Shown one piece after another: positions 1 to 5,861 of a stretch of 10,644 bases of DNA. The notes under the pieces are model-generated. The model saw only the letters and a program-made list of their open reading frames with translations, did not search any database and had not been told where the DNA came from. The stretch covers positions 1-10,644 of the forward strand of contig JAGHBX010000003.1 of assembly GCA_021160785.1 (NCBI GenBank), read 5' to 3'. The stretch is from Planctomycetota bacterium. Its GTDB lineage: Bacteria > Planctomycetota > Phycisphaerae > Sedimentisphaerales > Anaerohalosphaeraceae. Within the stretch, counting starts at the first letter, position 1. Every line of letters begins with the position of its first letter. The position numbers and the translations under genes were made by a program.

Positions 1-2
1 GA

Positions 3-266
3 TTCCTGCAGCACGATCCGTTAGGAATTGATCCCGCAGGAGGACGAAGCAATCGATTCGGAGTTCTAAGGCAATATGGCGATGCAATGAGTTTGTATCA
101 ATACGTGCGGTCACAGCCCATTAGCAGTGCAGATCCGTTGGGTTTGGAGACGAAGCCCGAAAAGCAATGTAAACTTAAGGGGGACTCGTTTGCTTTGGTA
201 TTTGACGGAAGTGAGCTCAGCGGAGGGGGGCAAGAGTTGGGACGCAGTTTCGGGGCGCCCAGTTAA
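3..266 (+). CDS. Rhs repeat-associated core domain, C-terminal end (5' partial, frameshifted)
   Basis: The reading frame enters from the left edge and shows the classic end of an Rhs/YD-repeat core: DPLGIDPAGG, then NRFGVLRQYGD, YQYVRSQPI and the closing SADPLGLE (positions 3-150). This is the junction where polymorphic toxins switch from the conserved shell to the variable toxin tip. After it the frame starts a new domain (LKGDSFALVFDGSELSGGG) and then hits a stop at 264-266. The natural continuation (KSWDAVSGRPVKK) lies in the +1 frame directly after the G run at 225-230. Removing one G joins the two frames without a seam, so this is the front half of a broken or mis-sequenced single gene that continues to 741. 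Rhs proteins form a hollow shell that carries and delivers the C-terminal toxin; the large remainder lies upstream of the window. Recognition of the core end is firm. Confidence 0.85.
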   Translation, partial: FLQHDPLGIDPAGGRSNRFGVLRQYGDAMSLYQYVRSQPISSADPLGLETKPEKQCKLKGDSFALVFDGSELSGGGQELGRSFGAPS

Positions 267-741
267 GAAGACTTGGTTGTATTCTACATGGACCCCCGAG
301 GTTCAAACAGATTTCTATGATTATGAGTTCAAGTACTCTGTGGAACGGCAAAAGAAAAAGGGAGAAGGTCCTATTCCCGTGGGAGACTGGTGGGTGAATA
401 TATGCGAAGAAAGTAGCGCATTGGGTCTCAGCTTTAGGCTTCAAAGCTTTCGGCACTGGTATGCTAAGGAGGCTTGGGGGAGCTACAGTGTTCCATTACA
501 TCCGGAAAGTAGTACGGAAACGCATGGTCGCTATGGATTCTTTATTCATGGGGGAAGATACTGGGGCAGTGCTGGCTGCATTGATATCAAGACGGCGGAT
601 CGCCAGCTTGATAAACTATTCGCAAAAGCTTACCGAGAGAATGGTTGCAAGTGTTGCTATGTTCCCGTAGAAGTGGCTTATACTTATGAAACAGTAGTTA
701 AGCGTGAGACAATTACGAAATCTGTCGATTATGGACCGTGA
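127..741 (+). CDS. Rhs C-terminal toxin domain, Tlde1/DUF2778 L,D-transpeptidase-like
   Basis: Continuation of the Rhs protein in the shifted frame. Real coding in this frame starts near 226; the ATG at 127 lies inside the stretch coded by the Rhs core frame and is probably not a true start. The domain shows KSWDAVSGRP, GPIPVGDWWV and the signature FFIHGGRYWGSAGCIDI, with the likely catalytic His at 547-549 and Cys at 577-579. This matches the Tlde1/DUF2778 family, whose characterised T6SS effector members attack peptidoglycan in the target periplasm by L,D-carboxypeptidase or transpeptidase-exchange activity. The domain is complete to its stop (739-741). The next gene overlaps the stop (GTGA), as expected for a toxin-immunity pair. 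Family call is from motifs; peptidoglycan as target is inferred from family knowledge. The route of secretion is not visible here. Confidence 0.8.
   Translation: MQIRWVWRRSPKSNVNLRGTRLLWYLTEVSSAEGGKSWDAVSGRPVKKTWLYSTWTPEVQTDFYDYEFKYSVERQKKKGEGPIPVGDWWVNICEESSALGLSFRLQSFRHWYAKEAWGSYSVPLHPESSTETHGRYGFFIHGGRYWGSAGCIDIKTADRQLDKLFAKAYRENGCKCCYVPVEVAYTYETVVKRETITKSVDYGP
225..230 (+). other. G6 homopolymer at the Rhs/toxin frame switch
   Basis: Six G in a row sit exactly where coding moves from the Rhs-core frame to the toxin frame. With five G the protein reads SGGGKSWDAVSG without a break; with six it stops at 264-266. It could be an indel error in the assembly, a fixed frameshift, phase variation, or programmed frameshifting. 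Confidence 0.75.
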
Positions 742-1265
742 GTATGAAATGGACAAAAGCGTGTTCTCGTAAGTTAGGGCTGGTCGTTTTTCTCACGATT
801 TTGGGCGTGGCCATCATCTTGTTTCTCGGCTTTAGATTACTGGTCCCATCACCTGAAGATGCGTATAAGCGGTTTTTGACGAATACGGATCTTGCTGAGG
901 ACCAATCCACGGATCCGCTAATATTGGGGGGCAAGCAGGTAATTCCACTGGTTCTGGAAGGGATCGGTAGCGCAGATATGCCTCGTCGACGATACGCAAT
1001 CGCTTTTCTTGGGGACCAGAGTATCCATGAAGCTATTCCGCTGTTGCGAGCTATTCTTGAAGACCCCAGTGAATTGGAGTACTTCAGGGGTGATGCTCTT
1101 GAAGCGATTATGAACATTAACTCCGAACTTGGGATCCGCCTCGCCCAAGGGAAGATTGATACAGATGGGCATCTGGGATTTGTGGCGCAGCGGATTATGA
1201 ATGGCGAACGTTCCGGCAGGCCTCGACGTACTTTTTGGGATGCTCTTATACGGCGTCACGATTAG
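738..1265 (+). CDS. putative membrane-anchored HEAT-repeat immunity protein
   Basis: A 175-aa protein whose GTG start overlaps the toxin stop codon (GTGA at 738-741); an in-frame ATG at 744 is an alternative start. Residues about 14-35 form one hydrophobic segment (LGLVVFLTILGVAIILFLGF) after a basic N-terminus, so the rest of the protein should lie outside the cytoplasmic membrane. The body reads like HEAT-type helical pairs: KQVIPLVLEGIGS, then PRRRYAIAFLGD, HEAAIP-like HEAIPLLRAILEDP, and FRGDALEAIMNIN. Such repeats are common in immunity proteins, and an exported location suits neutralising a cell-wall-acting toxin. Neither a Pfam family nor a known immunity name is recognised with certainty; the role comes from position, overlap and topology. 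It might alternatively be an unrelated HEAT-repeat membrane protein. Confidence 0.65.
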   Translation: MSMKWTKACSRKLGLVVFLTILGVAIILFLGFRLLVPSPEDAYKRFLTNTDLAEDQSTDPLILGGKQVIPLVLEGIGSADMPRRRYAIAFLGDQSIHEAIPLLRAILEDPSELEYFRGDALEAIMNINSELGIRLAQGKIDTDGHLGFVAQRIMNGERSGRPRRTFWDALIRRHD

Positions 1266-1295
1266 AAAGGCGAACGGAACGATGGGTGAATTAAA

Positions 1296-1501
1296 GTCTC
1301 AGGAACGAATGGCGGTTCCTTAAGGGTTTTTGGGGGAATACATCTCCCGCATCGGCAGGAGAGATTGTTTGATTTTGAGATTGTCGCTCTTGCCGGAATA
1401 GACGGTACTGAAAAGTAATTTCGACGGTCCTGATAAAATGCTTTAATAAATGCAAAATAACAAGGATTATTGCTTAAGGAACCGCCATTCGTACCGGACA
1501 C
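1296..1501. repeat. MITE/REPIN-like element with 20-bp inverted ends
   Basis: Positions 1305-1324 (ACGAATGGCGGTTCCTTAAG) and 1473-1492 are perfect reverse complements, separated by 148 bp without a gene. Weaker matching extends outward to about 1296 and 1501. The left arm also folds on itself (AGGAAC at 1301-1306 with GTTCCT at 1315-1320), and the right arm has the matching hairpin with one mismatch. The middle holds another small hairpin (TCTCC 1343-1347 with GGAGA 1358-1362). Two hairpin-bearing arms in inverted order are typical of REP doublets or short non-autonomous transposable elements. No clear target duplication is seen. The whole 1266-1558 gap otherwise holds no gene. Confidence 0.75.
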
Positions 1502-1558
1502 CTAATTCCTCATGGATTGATGAAATATAATGCAGGTGGATGAGCAGGGTTGACTGAT

Positions 1559-2161
1559 ATGAAAGATCTATTCACTATAGGACACTCCAATCACTCGTTG
1601 GAGCATTTTCTTGAACTGCTCAGGATGCAGAGCATCTCGGCGATCTGCGACGTGCGATCAAGCCCTTACAGTAAGTACTCACCTCAGTTCAACAAAGACG
1701 TTCTCGTCAATGCCCTGCCGAATGCGGGTATTCGTTATGTGTTCCTGGGTCGCGAGATTGGAGCGAGGCGGTCCGAGGAAAGTTGCTATGTCAAAGGGCG
1801 AGCCAGATATGATCTTATTGCAGGATTGCCGATTTTCCGAAAGGGGCTTGAGCAAGTAATTCAGGAAATCGAGACGTATAGAGTTGCGCTAATGTGTTCC
1901 GAAGCCGATCCGCTGTCATGCCACAGAACTATACTCCTTTGCCGGGAGTTAATGAAGATGCAACCTGACTTGAGGATAACTCACATCCTGGGCGACGGAA
2001 CCGTTGAGACGCACGAAGATGCACAAGAGCGTTTAATTAAATTGCATAAGCTTCAGCCCGAACTTTTTGGGGAACTTACCTCAACGTCCGGCCTTGTCAA
2101 CCGGGCATTTGACTTGCAGGCTGAGCGACTCGCATGCGGAGAGGAGACGGTCGAAACATGA
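1559..2161 (+). CDS. DUF488 domain protein
   Basis: About 200 aa, full length for the family. The N-terminus shows FTIGHSNHSLEHF, then ICDVRSSPYSKYSPQFN and GIRYVFLGREIGARR, and the C-terminal half carries the family hallmark CSEADPLSCHR, with two Cys and a His-Arg that could bind metal or act in catalysis. The biochemical function of DUF488 is not established. I prefer the ATG at 1559 (MKDLFTIGHSN), with AGGG at 1546-1549 as ribosome site; a TTG at 1550 preceded by AGGTGG at 1534-1539 is possible and would add three residues. The stop overlaps the next start (ATGA, 2158-2161), so it is translationally coupled to a second DUF488 gene. A C-terminal tail beyond the Cys motif includes an Arg/Glu-rich segment of unknown role. 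Confidence 0.85.
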   Translation: MKDLFTIGHSNHSLEHFLELLRMQSISAICDVRSSPYSKYSPQFNKDVLVNALPNAGIRYVFLGREIGARRSEESCYVKGRARYDLIAGLPIFRKGLEQVIQEIETYRVALMCSEADPLSCHRTILLCRELMKMQPDLRITHILGDGTVETHEDAQERLIKLHKLQPELFGELTSTSGLVNRAFDLQAERLACGEETVET

Positions 2162-2403
2162 GACTTTTCACAATCGGCTTTACCAAAAAAACCGGCGAAG
2201 AGTTTTTCACTCGCCTGCAGAAGGCGCATGTGAAGCGCGTTGTGGATGTTCGACTCAATAACACATCGCAATTAGCCGGGTTTGCCAAGGGACGCGACCT
2301 GGGATATTTTCTTGCCGCCATTGCGAAAATAGACTACGTGCACTACATGACTGGTGCATCGCAGGAATCGATCTGGACACCGGTAAATGGGTCCGTCCTG
2401 TAA
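2158..2403 (+). CDS. second DUF488 protein, truncated
   Basis: It starts at the ATG that overlaps the preceding stop by 4 bp. The first 62 residues are clearly DUF488 of a different subtype: LFTIGFTKKTGEEFF, then VVDVRLNNTSQLAGFAKG and LGYFLAAIAKIDYVH. From about position 2344 the similarity ends and about 20 unrelated residues (YMTGASQESIWTPVNGS) lead to the stop at 2401-2403. The C-terminal half, including the Cys...Cys-His-Arg motif, is missing; family members are roughly twice this length. The sequence after the break makes sense in another frame as the downstream dual-OB gene, so a deletion rather than a simple stop mutation ended this gene. The product is probably not functional. Confidence 0.8.
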   Translation: MRLFTIGFTKKTGEEFFTRLQKAHVKRVVDVRLNNTSQLAGFAKGRDLGYFLAAIAKIDYVHYMTGASQESIWTPVNGSVL

Positions 2404-2438
2404 CCGGGCTTGACGACGGGCGCATTCCGAAAAAGGCA

Positions 2439-2969
2439 ATGAAACTCGACGGATATTTCCCCGAATTGCTTGACGTCCTGGAGATTCCGCTGGATTCAAC
2501 CGGTCCTGATTTTGGGTTTGAAAGCGAGAACCGGACGATCATGTCGGGGCGGTGGCGCCACAGAGGCACATTGAGTTATGAAAATTTGCGGAGGTTCTAT
2601 AAGCGAAGAGAGCACGTTTTACATAACCATCACAAATATGTGACTCGCCAGGAAATGCAAGCCAGGCCTTTCCAAGAGCGGTCTACTCTGCAATTGATAT
2701 ATTCGGATAAGTTTCGGGTGCGCGATGGGCGAAAGAGCACGACAGACAAGCACAACTGGAAAGGGATAATTACGTCCGGTGATCAAGAGCTGGAGGTGGG
2801 CATAACTGATCCGTCATTCTCCCTGAAGCTTGACACAGGAGACAAGCCATTACCATCCTGCCTTCTGACTATGAGCCTGAGCATGCCTTATAAACCGGCG
2901 AATTGGGCAACTGATCGGGAGGCGGTATTCTGGAAGTTGATTGCAGGTGTGATCGAGATCCCGCAATAG
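2439..2969 (+). CDS. dual OB-type domain protein, N-terminally truncated
   Basis: The first in-frame ATG is at 2439, but family-like sequence in this frame begins upstream at about 2355: CIAGIDLDTGKWVRPV, then GLDDGRIPKKAMKLDG. The rest shows LLDVLEIPLD, the FESEN segment and RWRHRGTLSYENL, followed by a second half with NWKGIITSG and SLSMPYK. This resembles the dual-OB (DuOB) family often found next to DUF488 genes, whose members begin about 15-20 residues before the CIAGID segment. Here that beginning is absent and the reading frame runs back into the broken DUF488 gene without a start codon. No catalytic motif is evident; OB folds usually bind nucleic acid, but the role of this family is unknown to me. 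It ends 26 bp from the convergent activator gene. Confidence 0.65.
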   Translation: MKLDGYFPELLDVLEIPLDSTGPDFGFESENRTIMSGRWRHRGTLSYENLRRFYKRREHVLHNHHKYVTRQEMQARPFQERSTLQLIYSDKFRVRDGRKSTTDKHNWKGIITSGDQELEVGITDPSFSLKLDTGDKPLPSCLLTMSLSMPYKPANWATDREAVFWKLIAGVIEIPQ

Positions 2970-2995
2970 TCAGGAGGAGATGCAGTTGGCGGTTG

Positions 2996-4381
2996 TTATG
3001 TCGCCATTGCTGGTGTTTTGGCGGGGTCCTGGATGTTGTAGTGCTTTACTTTTGCGTAAAGCGTTGCCCTTGTGATCCCGAGTAGTGCGGCGGCTCGTGT
3101 TTTTTGCCATCCTGCTTCAGCCAGCGCCTTGGCGACGAGTTCCTTTTCGGCTCTCTCGAGTGAGAAGTCCTTGAGTGCGGCGACGCCGGATCCGGAAAAA
3201 GACGTTTCAAAGTCTTCGGGATTTATGATGAGATTGCTCAGGCCGATCTTGTCGCTGGCTTCGAGCAGGATTGCTCTGTCGATAACATTCTTAAGCTCAC
3301 GCACATTGCCCGGCCAGTGGTGCTTCTTGATATGTTCGGCGGCCAATCTGGTGAGGCCCTTTATCCGGCCTTTCTTTTCGGGGCATATATCGGAGTTGCT
3401 GATGAAATACTCGGCTAACAGGGCAATATCGTCGCGGCGCGATTCGTGCCTGAGCGGCGCCAGATAAATCGGACATATTGTCAGACGATAATAGAGGTCG
3501 CTTCTGAACTTTCCCTTTTCGACCTCTTCGAGAAGATTCCGGTTGCTCGATGCTATAATGGTGGCTTTGCAGGTGATGTCTTTAACGCCGCCGACTTTGC
3601 GAAATGTTTTTTCCTGAAGGACCCGCAGGAGTTTGGCCTGGAGTTCCAGGGGCATTTCACTGATCTCGTCGAGCAGGATGCTGCCGGTTTGAGCTAATTC
3701 GAGCAGTCCTGTTTTTTCACGGTCGGCGCTCGTAAAGGACCCTTTGACATGGCCGAACAGTTCGCTTTCGAGCAGATTGGCCGTCAGCGCCGCACAGTTA
3801 ATCGCGACGAATTTACTCTCGCTGCCGTGCCGAATGATATGAACGGCTTGGGCGGCAAGTTCCTTTCCGGTTCCGGTCTCGCCGACGATGAGCACGGGAT
3901 TGCATGAGCTGTTGGCGACGAGTCTTGTCATGCGCAGCGTCTTTGCAGTCGCTTCGCTTTTGCCAACGATTGAAACACACGAAGGGCATTCCTCGGAGAA
4001 GTACACTTCTTCGTCGCCGGAATTGTCGGCGCCTTTGGCGATCCTGTCGATGACTTCGGTCAATCGCGGATGATCGCTTTTTCCTTTAATATAGTCAAAC
4101 GCCCCGAGGCTGAGAATCATCTCGGCATGCGGCGAGTCTTCGGCGTGATCGACAACGACGACAGGCGTGTCAATGGATTTTTCTTCGACTGCCCTGAGGA
4201 AAGAACAGATATGTTCGTGAGGCGTCCACGTGTCCAGGAGGATCAAATGCGGTTGGACAGAATCGACAAGCTGCCAGACATCATCCATGTCATCGGCGGC
4301 AAAGAGTTGCCCGGTAAAAGCCCTTGCGAGTTTGTGTGTCTCGGTGTCTTTGCCGACTACCAGAATCTTGTCCAACGCCAT
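2996..4381 (-). CDS. sigma-54-dependent response regulator (FlbD/NtrC-like)
   Basis: 461 aa with the three parts of an NtrC-class activator. Residues 1-118 are a receiver-like domain: the phosphoacceptor position D50 is kept (LILLD), but the usual acidic pair after the first strand is replaced (ILVVGKD, not VVDDD) and the Thr/Lys switch sites are altered. Residues 137-370 are the AAA+ core: Walker A GETGTGKE (167-174), the sigma-54 contact loop as GSFTSA (214-219; usual GAFTGA), Walker B SILLDEI (234-240), FRSDLYYRL (292-300) and WPGNVREL (356-363). Residues 423-450 are a Fis-type helix-turn-helix (AALLGITRATLYAK). The VVGK start of the receiver resembles Caulobacter FlbD, a flagellar regulator that works without a standard phosphorelay; this is inference. 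It is divergent from the TPR operon, which has a sigma-54 promoter. Confidence 0.92.
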   Translation of the reverse strand: MALDKILVVGKDTETHKLARAFTGQLFAADDMDDVWQLVDSVQPHLILLDTWTPHEHICSFLRAVEEKSIDTPVVVVDHAEDSPHAEMILSLGAFDYIKGKSDHPRLTEVIDRIAKGADNSGDEEVYFSEECPSCVSIVGKSEATAKTLRMTRLVANSSCNPVLIVGETGTGKELAAQAVHIIRHGSESKFVAINCAALTANLLESELFGHVKGSFTSADREKTGLLELAQTGSILLDEISEMPLELQAKLLRVLQEKTFRKVGGVKDITCKATIIASSNRNLLEEVEKGKFRSDLYYRLTICPIYLAPLRHESRRDDIALLAEYFISNSDICPEKKGRIKGLTRLAAEHIKKHHWPGNVRELKNVIDRAILLEASDKIGLSNLIINPEDFETSFSGSGVAALKDFSLERAEKELVAKALAEAGWQKTRAAALLGITRATLYAKVKHYNIQDPAKTPAMAT

Positions 4382-4639
4382 ATTCAGTTTCCCAGTGAAC
4401 GAATCATAGTTGCTCTCCGATCTTACGATAAGAAGCGTATAAGGGCTATGGTCGGCAGAAAGTGGATGGGAACTTTAATGTTTTTTATGGGACCGGCCAA
4501 TAAAATCGCCCCTGCAATGCTGTCAAGGCCGATTTTGCCCGGCAGGGCGATGGAGGCAGGCTTGATTAAGGCCTGTGAGGGTTATTGTTTTCGGACGTTC
4601 GAGAAGGAGGCGTATCAGGCGGGCAATGTACTGAGCAGC

Positions 4640-4653
4640 GTATGTGAACATAC
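4640..4653. promoter_or_regulatory. palindrome, candidate activator-binding site
   Basis: GTATGT-GA-ACATAC is a perfect 6+6 dyad. It lies inside a wider partial dyad, AATGTA (4625-4630) with TACATT (4651-4656). Its centre is about 121 bp before the start predicted from the sigma-54 promoter, in the usual range for an enhancer site bound by an NtrC-type activator, and the activator gene is adjacent. Binding is inferred. Confidence 0.45.
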
Positions 4654-4740
4654 ATTTTGAGTTGTTTGATTTTTATACAAGTCATCCGGCGGCAGCGCGT
4701 ATTTGCGCTCAAAACAGCGGATTTGCGTTATTAAATTCCG

Positions 4741-4757
4741 CGGGCACGGGATTTGCA
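4741..4757 (+). promoter_or_regulatory. sigma-54 (-24/-12) promoter
   Basis: CGGGCACG-GGAT-TTGCA fits the sigma-54 consensus TGGCACG-N4-TTGCA at all but the first T. The invariant GG (4743-4744) and GC (4755-4756) have the exact 12-bp spacing. Transcription would start near 4768, about 85 bp before the TPR start codon. The adjacent sigma-54 activator gene strongly supports it. Confidence 0.7.
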
Positions 4758-4852
4758 ATGGGGTTAGGTGGATTGGCTCCGACGAGTAGTTGCTGTGCCG
4801 GCAAGCGGGCCGTTTTGAATTGACAACGTGCACACGCAGGATAAGGGACAAC

Positions 4853-5488
4853 ATGGATAACAGCGCCAAAGAAATGGTTCAGGGCAGCGGGCCGAGTCAG
4901 GACTATGAAGTCGTCAAGGAGCTGGGTGATTGTCATGCGGCGGTGGGCCAGTATGATCACGCCCAGGCTTGCTATGACAGGGCGGCGGCTCTTGGTCCGG
5001 ATGAGGCAGGGCCCTATGTGGGCAGCGGCGTTGTCGAGTTGCAGAATGGAAATCTCGACGCCGCCGAGACCGCCTTTCGTGTGGCGTGTCGGCTGGATCC
5101 GGGTTGCAGCAAGGCCTGGTGCGGGCTGGCGATGATAAGTCAGCAGAGAGACGATCATGCCGCGGCGTCCGATCTCTACCTCAAGAGCCTCGAGCTTGAC
5201 AAAGATAATCTGACCGCGCTGCTGGGCTTGTTCCAGTTGTCGTGCCGGACCGGTACGTTTGAAAAACTGATTCACCATCTCGATGTTTATCTCGATATGC
5301 ATCCGGGTGATATTTCGGTCATGTTCTGCCTGGCGACAATGCATCTAAAGGACGGCGGGTGGGGCAAGGCGAAAACGATTCTGAACAACATTGTGACCCT
5401 GGACGGACAGAATACGGATGCAGCCAATCTTTTGGAAGAAGTCGAACACGTATTATCACAGCAAAAAATTAAGGAGACTCGCGTATGA
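4853..5488 (+). CDS. TPR repeat protein
   Basis: 211 aa, mostly tandem 34-residue tetratricopeptide repeats. Units start at about residues 17, 51, 85, 119 and 153, with clear cores such as GQYDHAQACYDRAAALGP, GNLDAAETAFRVACRLDP, DDHAAASDLYLKSLELDK and GGWGKAKTILNNIVTLDG. There is no signal peptide or membrane segment, so it is likely a cytoplasmic scaffold or chaperone-like partner. The ATG at 4853 is preferred: it has AAGGG five bases upstream, while the TTG at 4790 would add 21 residues of poor character. Its stop overlaps the next ATG (ATGA, 5485-5488), so the two genes are coupled. Expression is probably driven by the sigma-54 promoter. TPR fold is certain; the partner is unknown. A role in flagellar assembly is suggested only by the regulator and the next gene. 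Confidence 0.85.
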   Translation: MDNSAKEMVQGSGPSQDYEVVKELGDCHAAVGQYDHAQACYDRAAALGPDEAGPYVGSGVVELQNGNLDAAETAFRVACRLDPGCSKAWCGLAMISQQRDDHAAASDLYLKSLELDKDNLTALLGLFQLSCRTGTFEKLIHHLDVYLDMHPGDISVMFCLATMHLKDGGWGKAKTILNNIVTLDGQNTDAANLLEEVEHVLSQQKIKETRV

Positions 5489-5838
5489 CCGAAACATTGA
5501 ACACGCAAACAGAAACCGAAACCCTTGACGAAAACAGCGACAGCCGGATGGTGGAGCAGTTGGAGAGCACCCTGACAGAGCATCTGCAAAAACTCCGCGA
5601 TTACGATATTGACGGGGCGATGCCGTTAGCCGAGGAAGCAAGCCGTCTCTCGCAGGATATCGCCGGCGCCGGGCTCTTCGACAAAGCCGAGTTCAACGAT
5701 GAACGCAGGCGTATCGACGACCTCTACGCCGAGATCGGCCTCGCGATTACGGGAAAGAGGCAGGAAGTGTCTGACAAACTCGTGGAGATTCGCGAAGGTA
5801 TCGAGACACTAAGCGCAACCGTCGACAATAAGAACTGA
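5485..5838 (+). CDS. small coiled-coil protein, possible FlgN/FliT-like chaperone
   Basis: 117 aa, acidic and almost fully helical. Residues 1-20 are a polar Thr/Glu-rich tail (TETLNTQTETETLDENSDS). The rest forms heptad-like helices: QLESTLTEHLQKLRDYD, GAMPLAEEASRLSQDIAG, then RRRIDDLYAEIGLAITGKRQ and VSDKLVEIREGIETLSA. No Cys, signal peptide or enzyme motif is seen. The start is fixed by AAGGAG at 5471-5476 and the 4-bp overlap with the TPR stop. The pattern of two long amphipathic helices with a final 'L..IR.GI..L' segment resembles flagellar export chaperones (FlgN or FliT types), but similarity is weak and this is a hypothesis. It ends 23 bp from the convergent GH130 gene; no strong terminator is seen between them. 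Confidence 0.7.
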   Translation: MTETLNTQTETETLDENSDSRMVEQLESTLTEHLQKLRDYDIDGAMPLAEEASRLSQDIAGAGLFDKAEFNDERRRIDDLYAEIGLAITGKRQEVSDKLVEIREGIETLSATVDNKN

Positions 5839-5861
5839 TTTCGTGCACGCCAGGATTGGTG

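Larger units (their letters stand above)
4382..4852. other. divergent intergenic regulatory region
   Basis: 471 bp between the minus-strand activator and the plus-strand TPR gene. No convincing gene is seen in it. From left to right it holds a region next to the activator start (weak ribosome site GGGAAAC before its ATG), a palindrome at 4640-4653, a small hairpin AGCGC/GCGCT (4694-4709), the repeated word ATTTGCG at 4701-4707 and 4721-4727 (two helical turns apart), an imperfect dyad GCGGA/TCCGC (4717-4741), the sigma-54 promoter and the TPR ribosome site. Confidence 0.6.

Noticed and set aside
2985..3010. Terminator between the dual-OB gene and the activator
   Set aside because: GGCG/CGCC pairs with only four bases, has no T run and lies partly in coding sequence.
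4070..4660. Plus-strand ORF across the activator start and the intergenic region
   Set aside because: Most of it is antisense to the activator, and the remainder has no recognisable domain or ribosome site.
4657..4679. Sigma-70 promoter (TTGAGT...TATACA) upstream of the TPR gene
   Set aside because: The spacing between the two boxes is only about 11 bp, too short for a working promoter.
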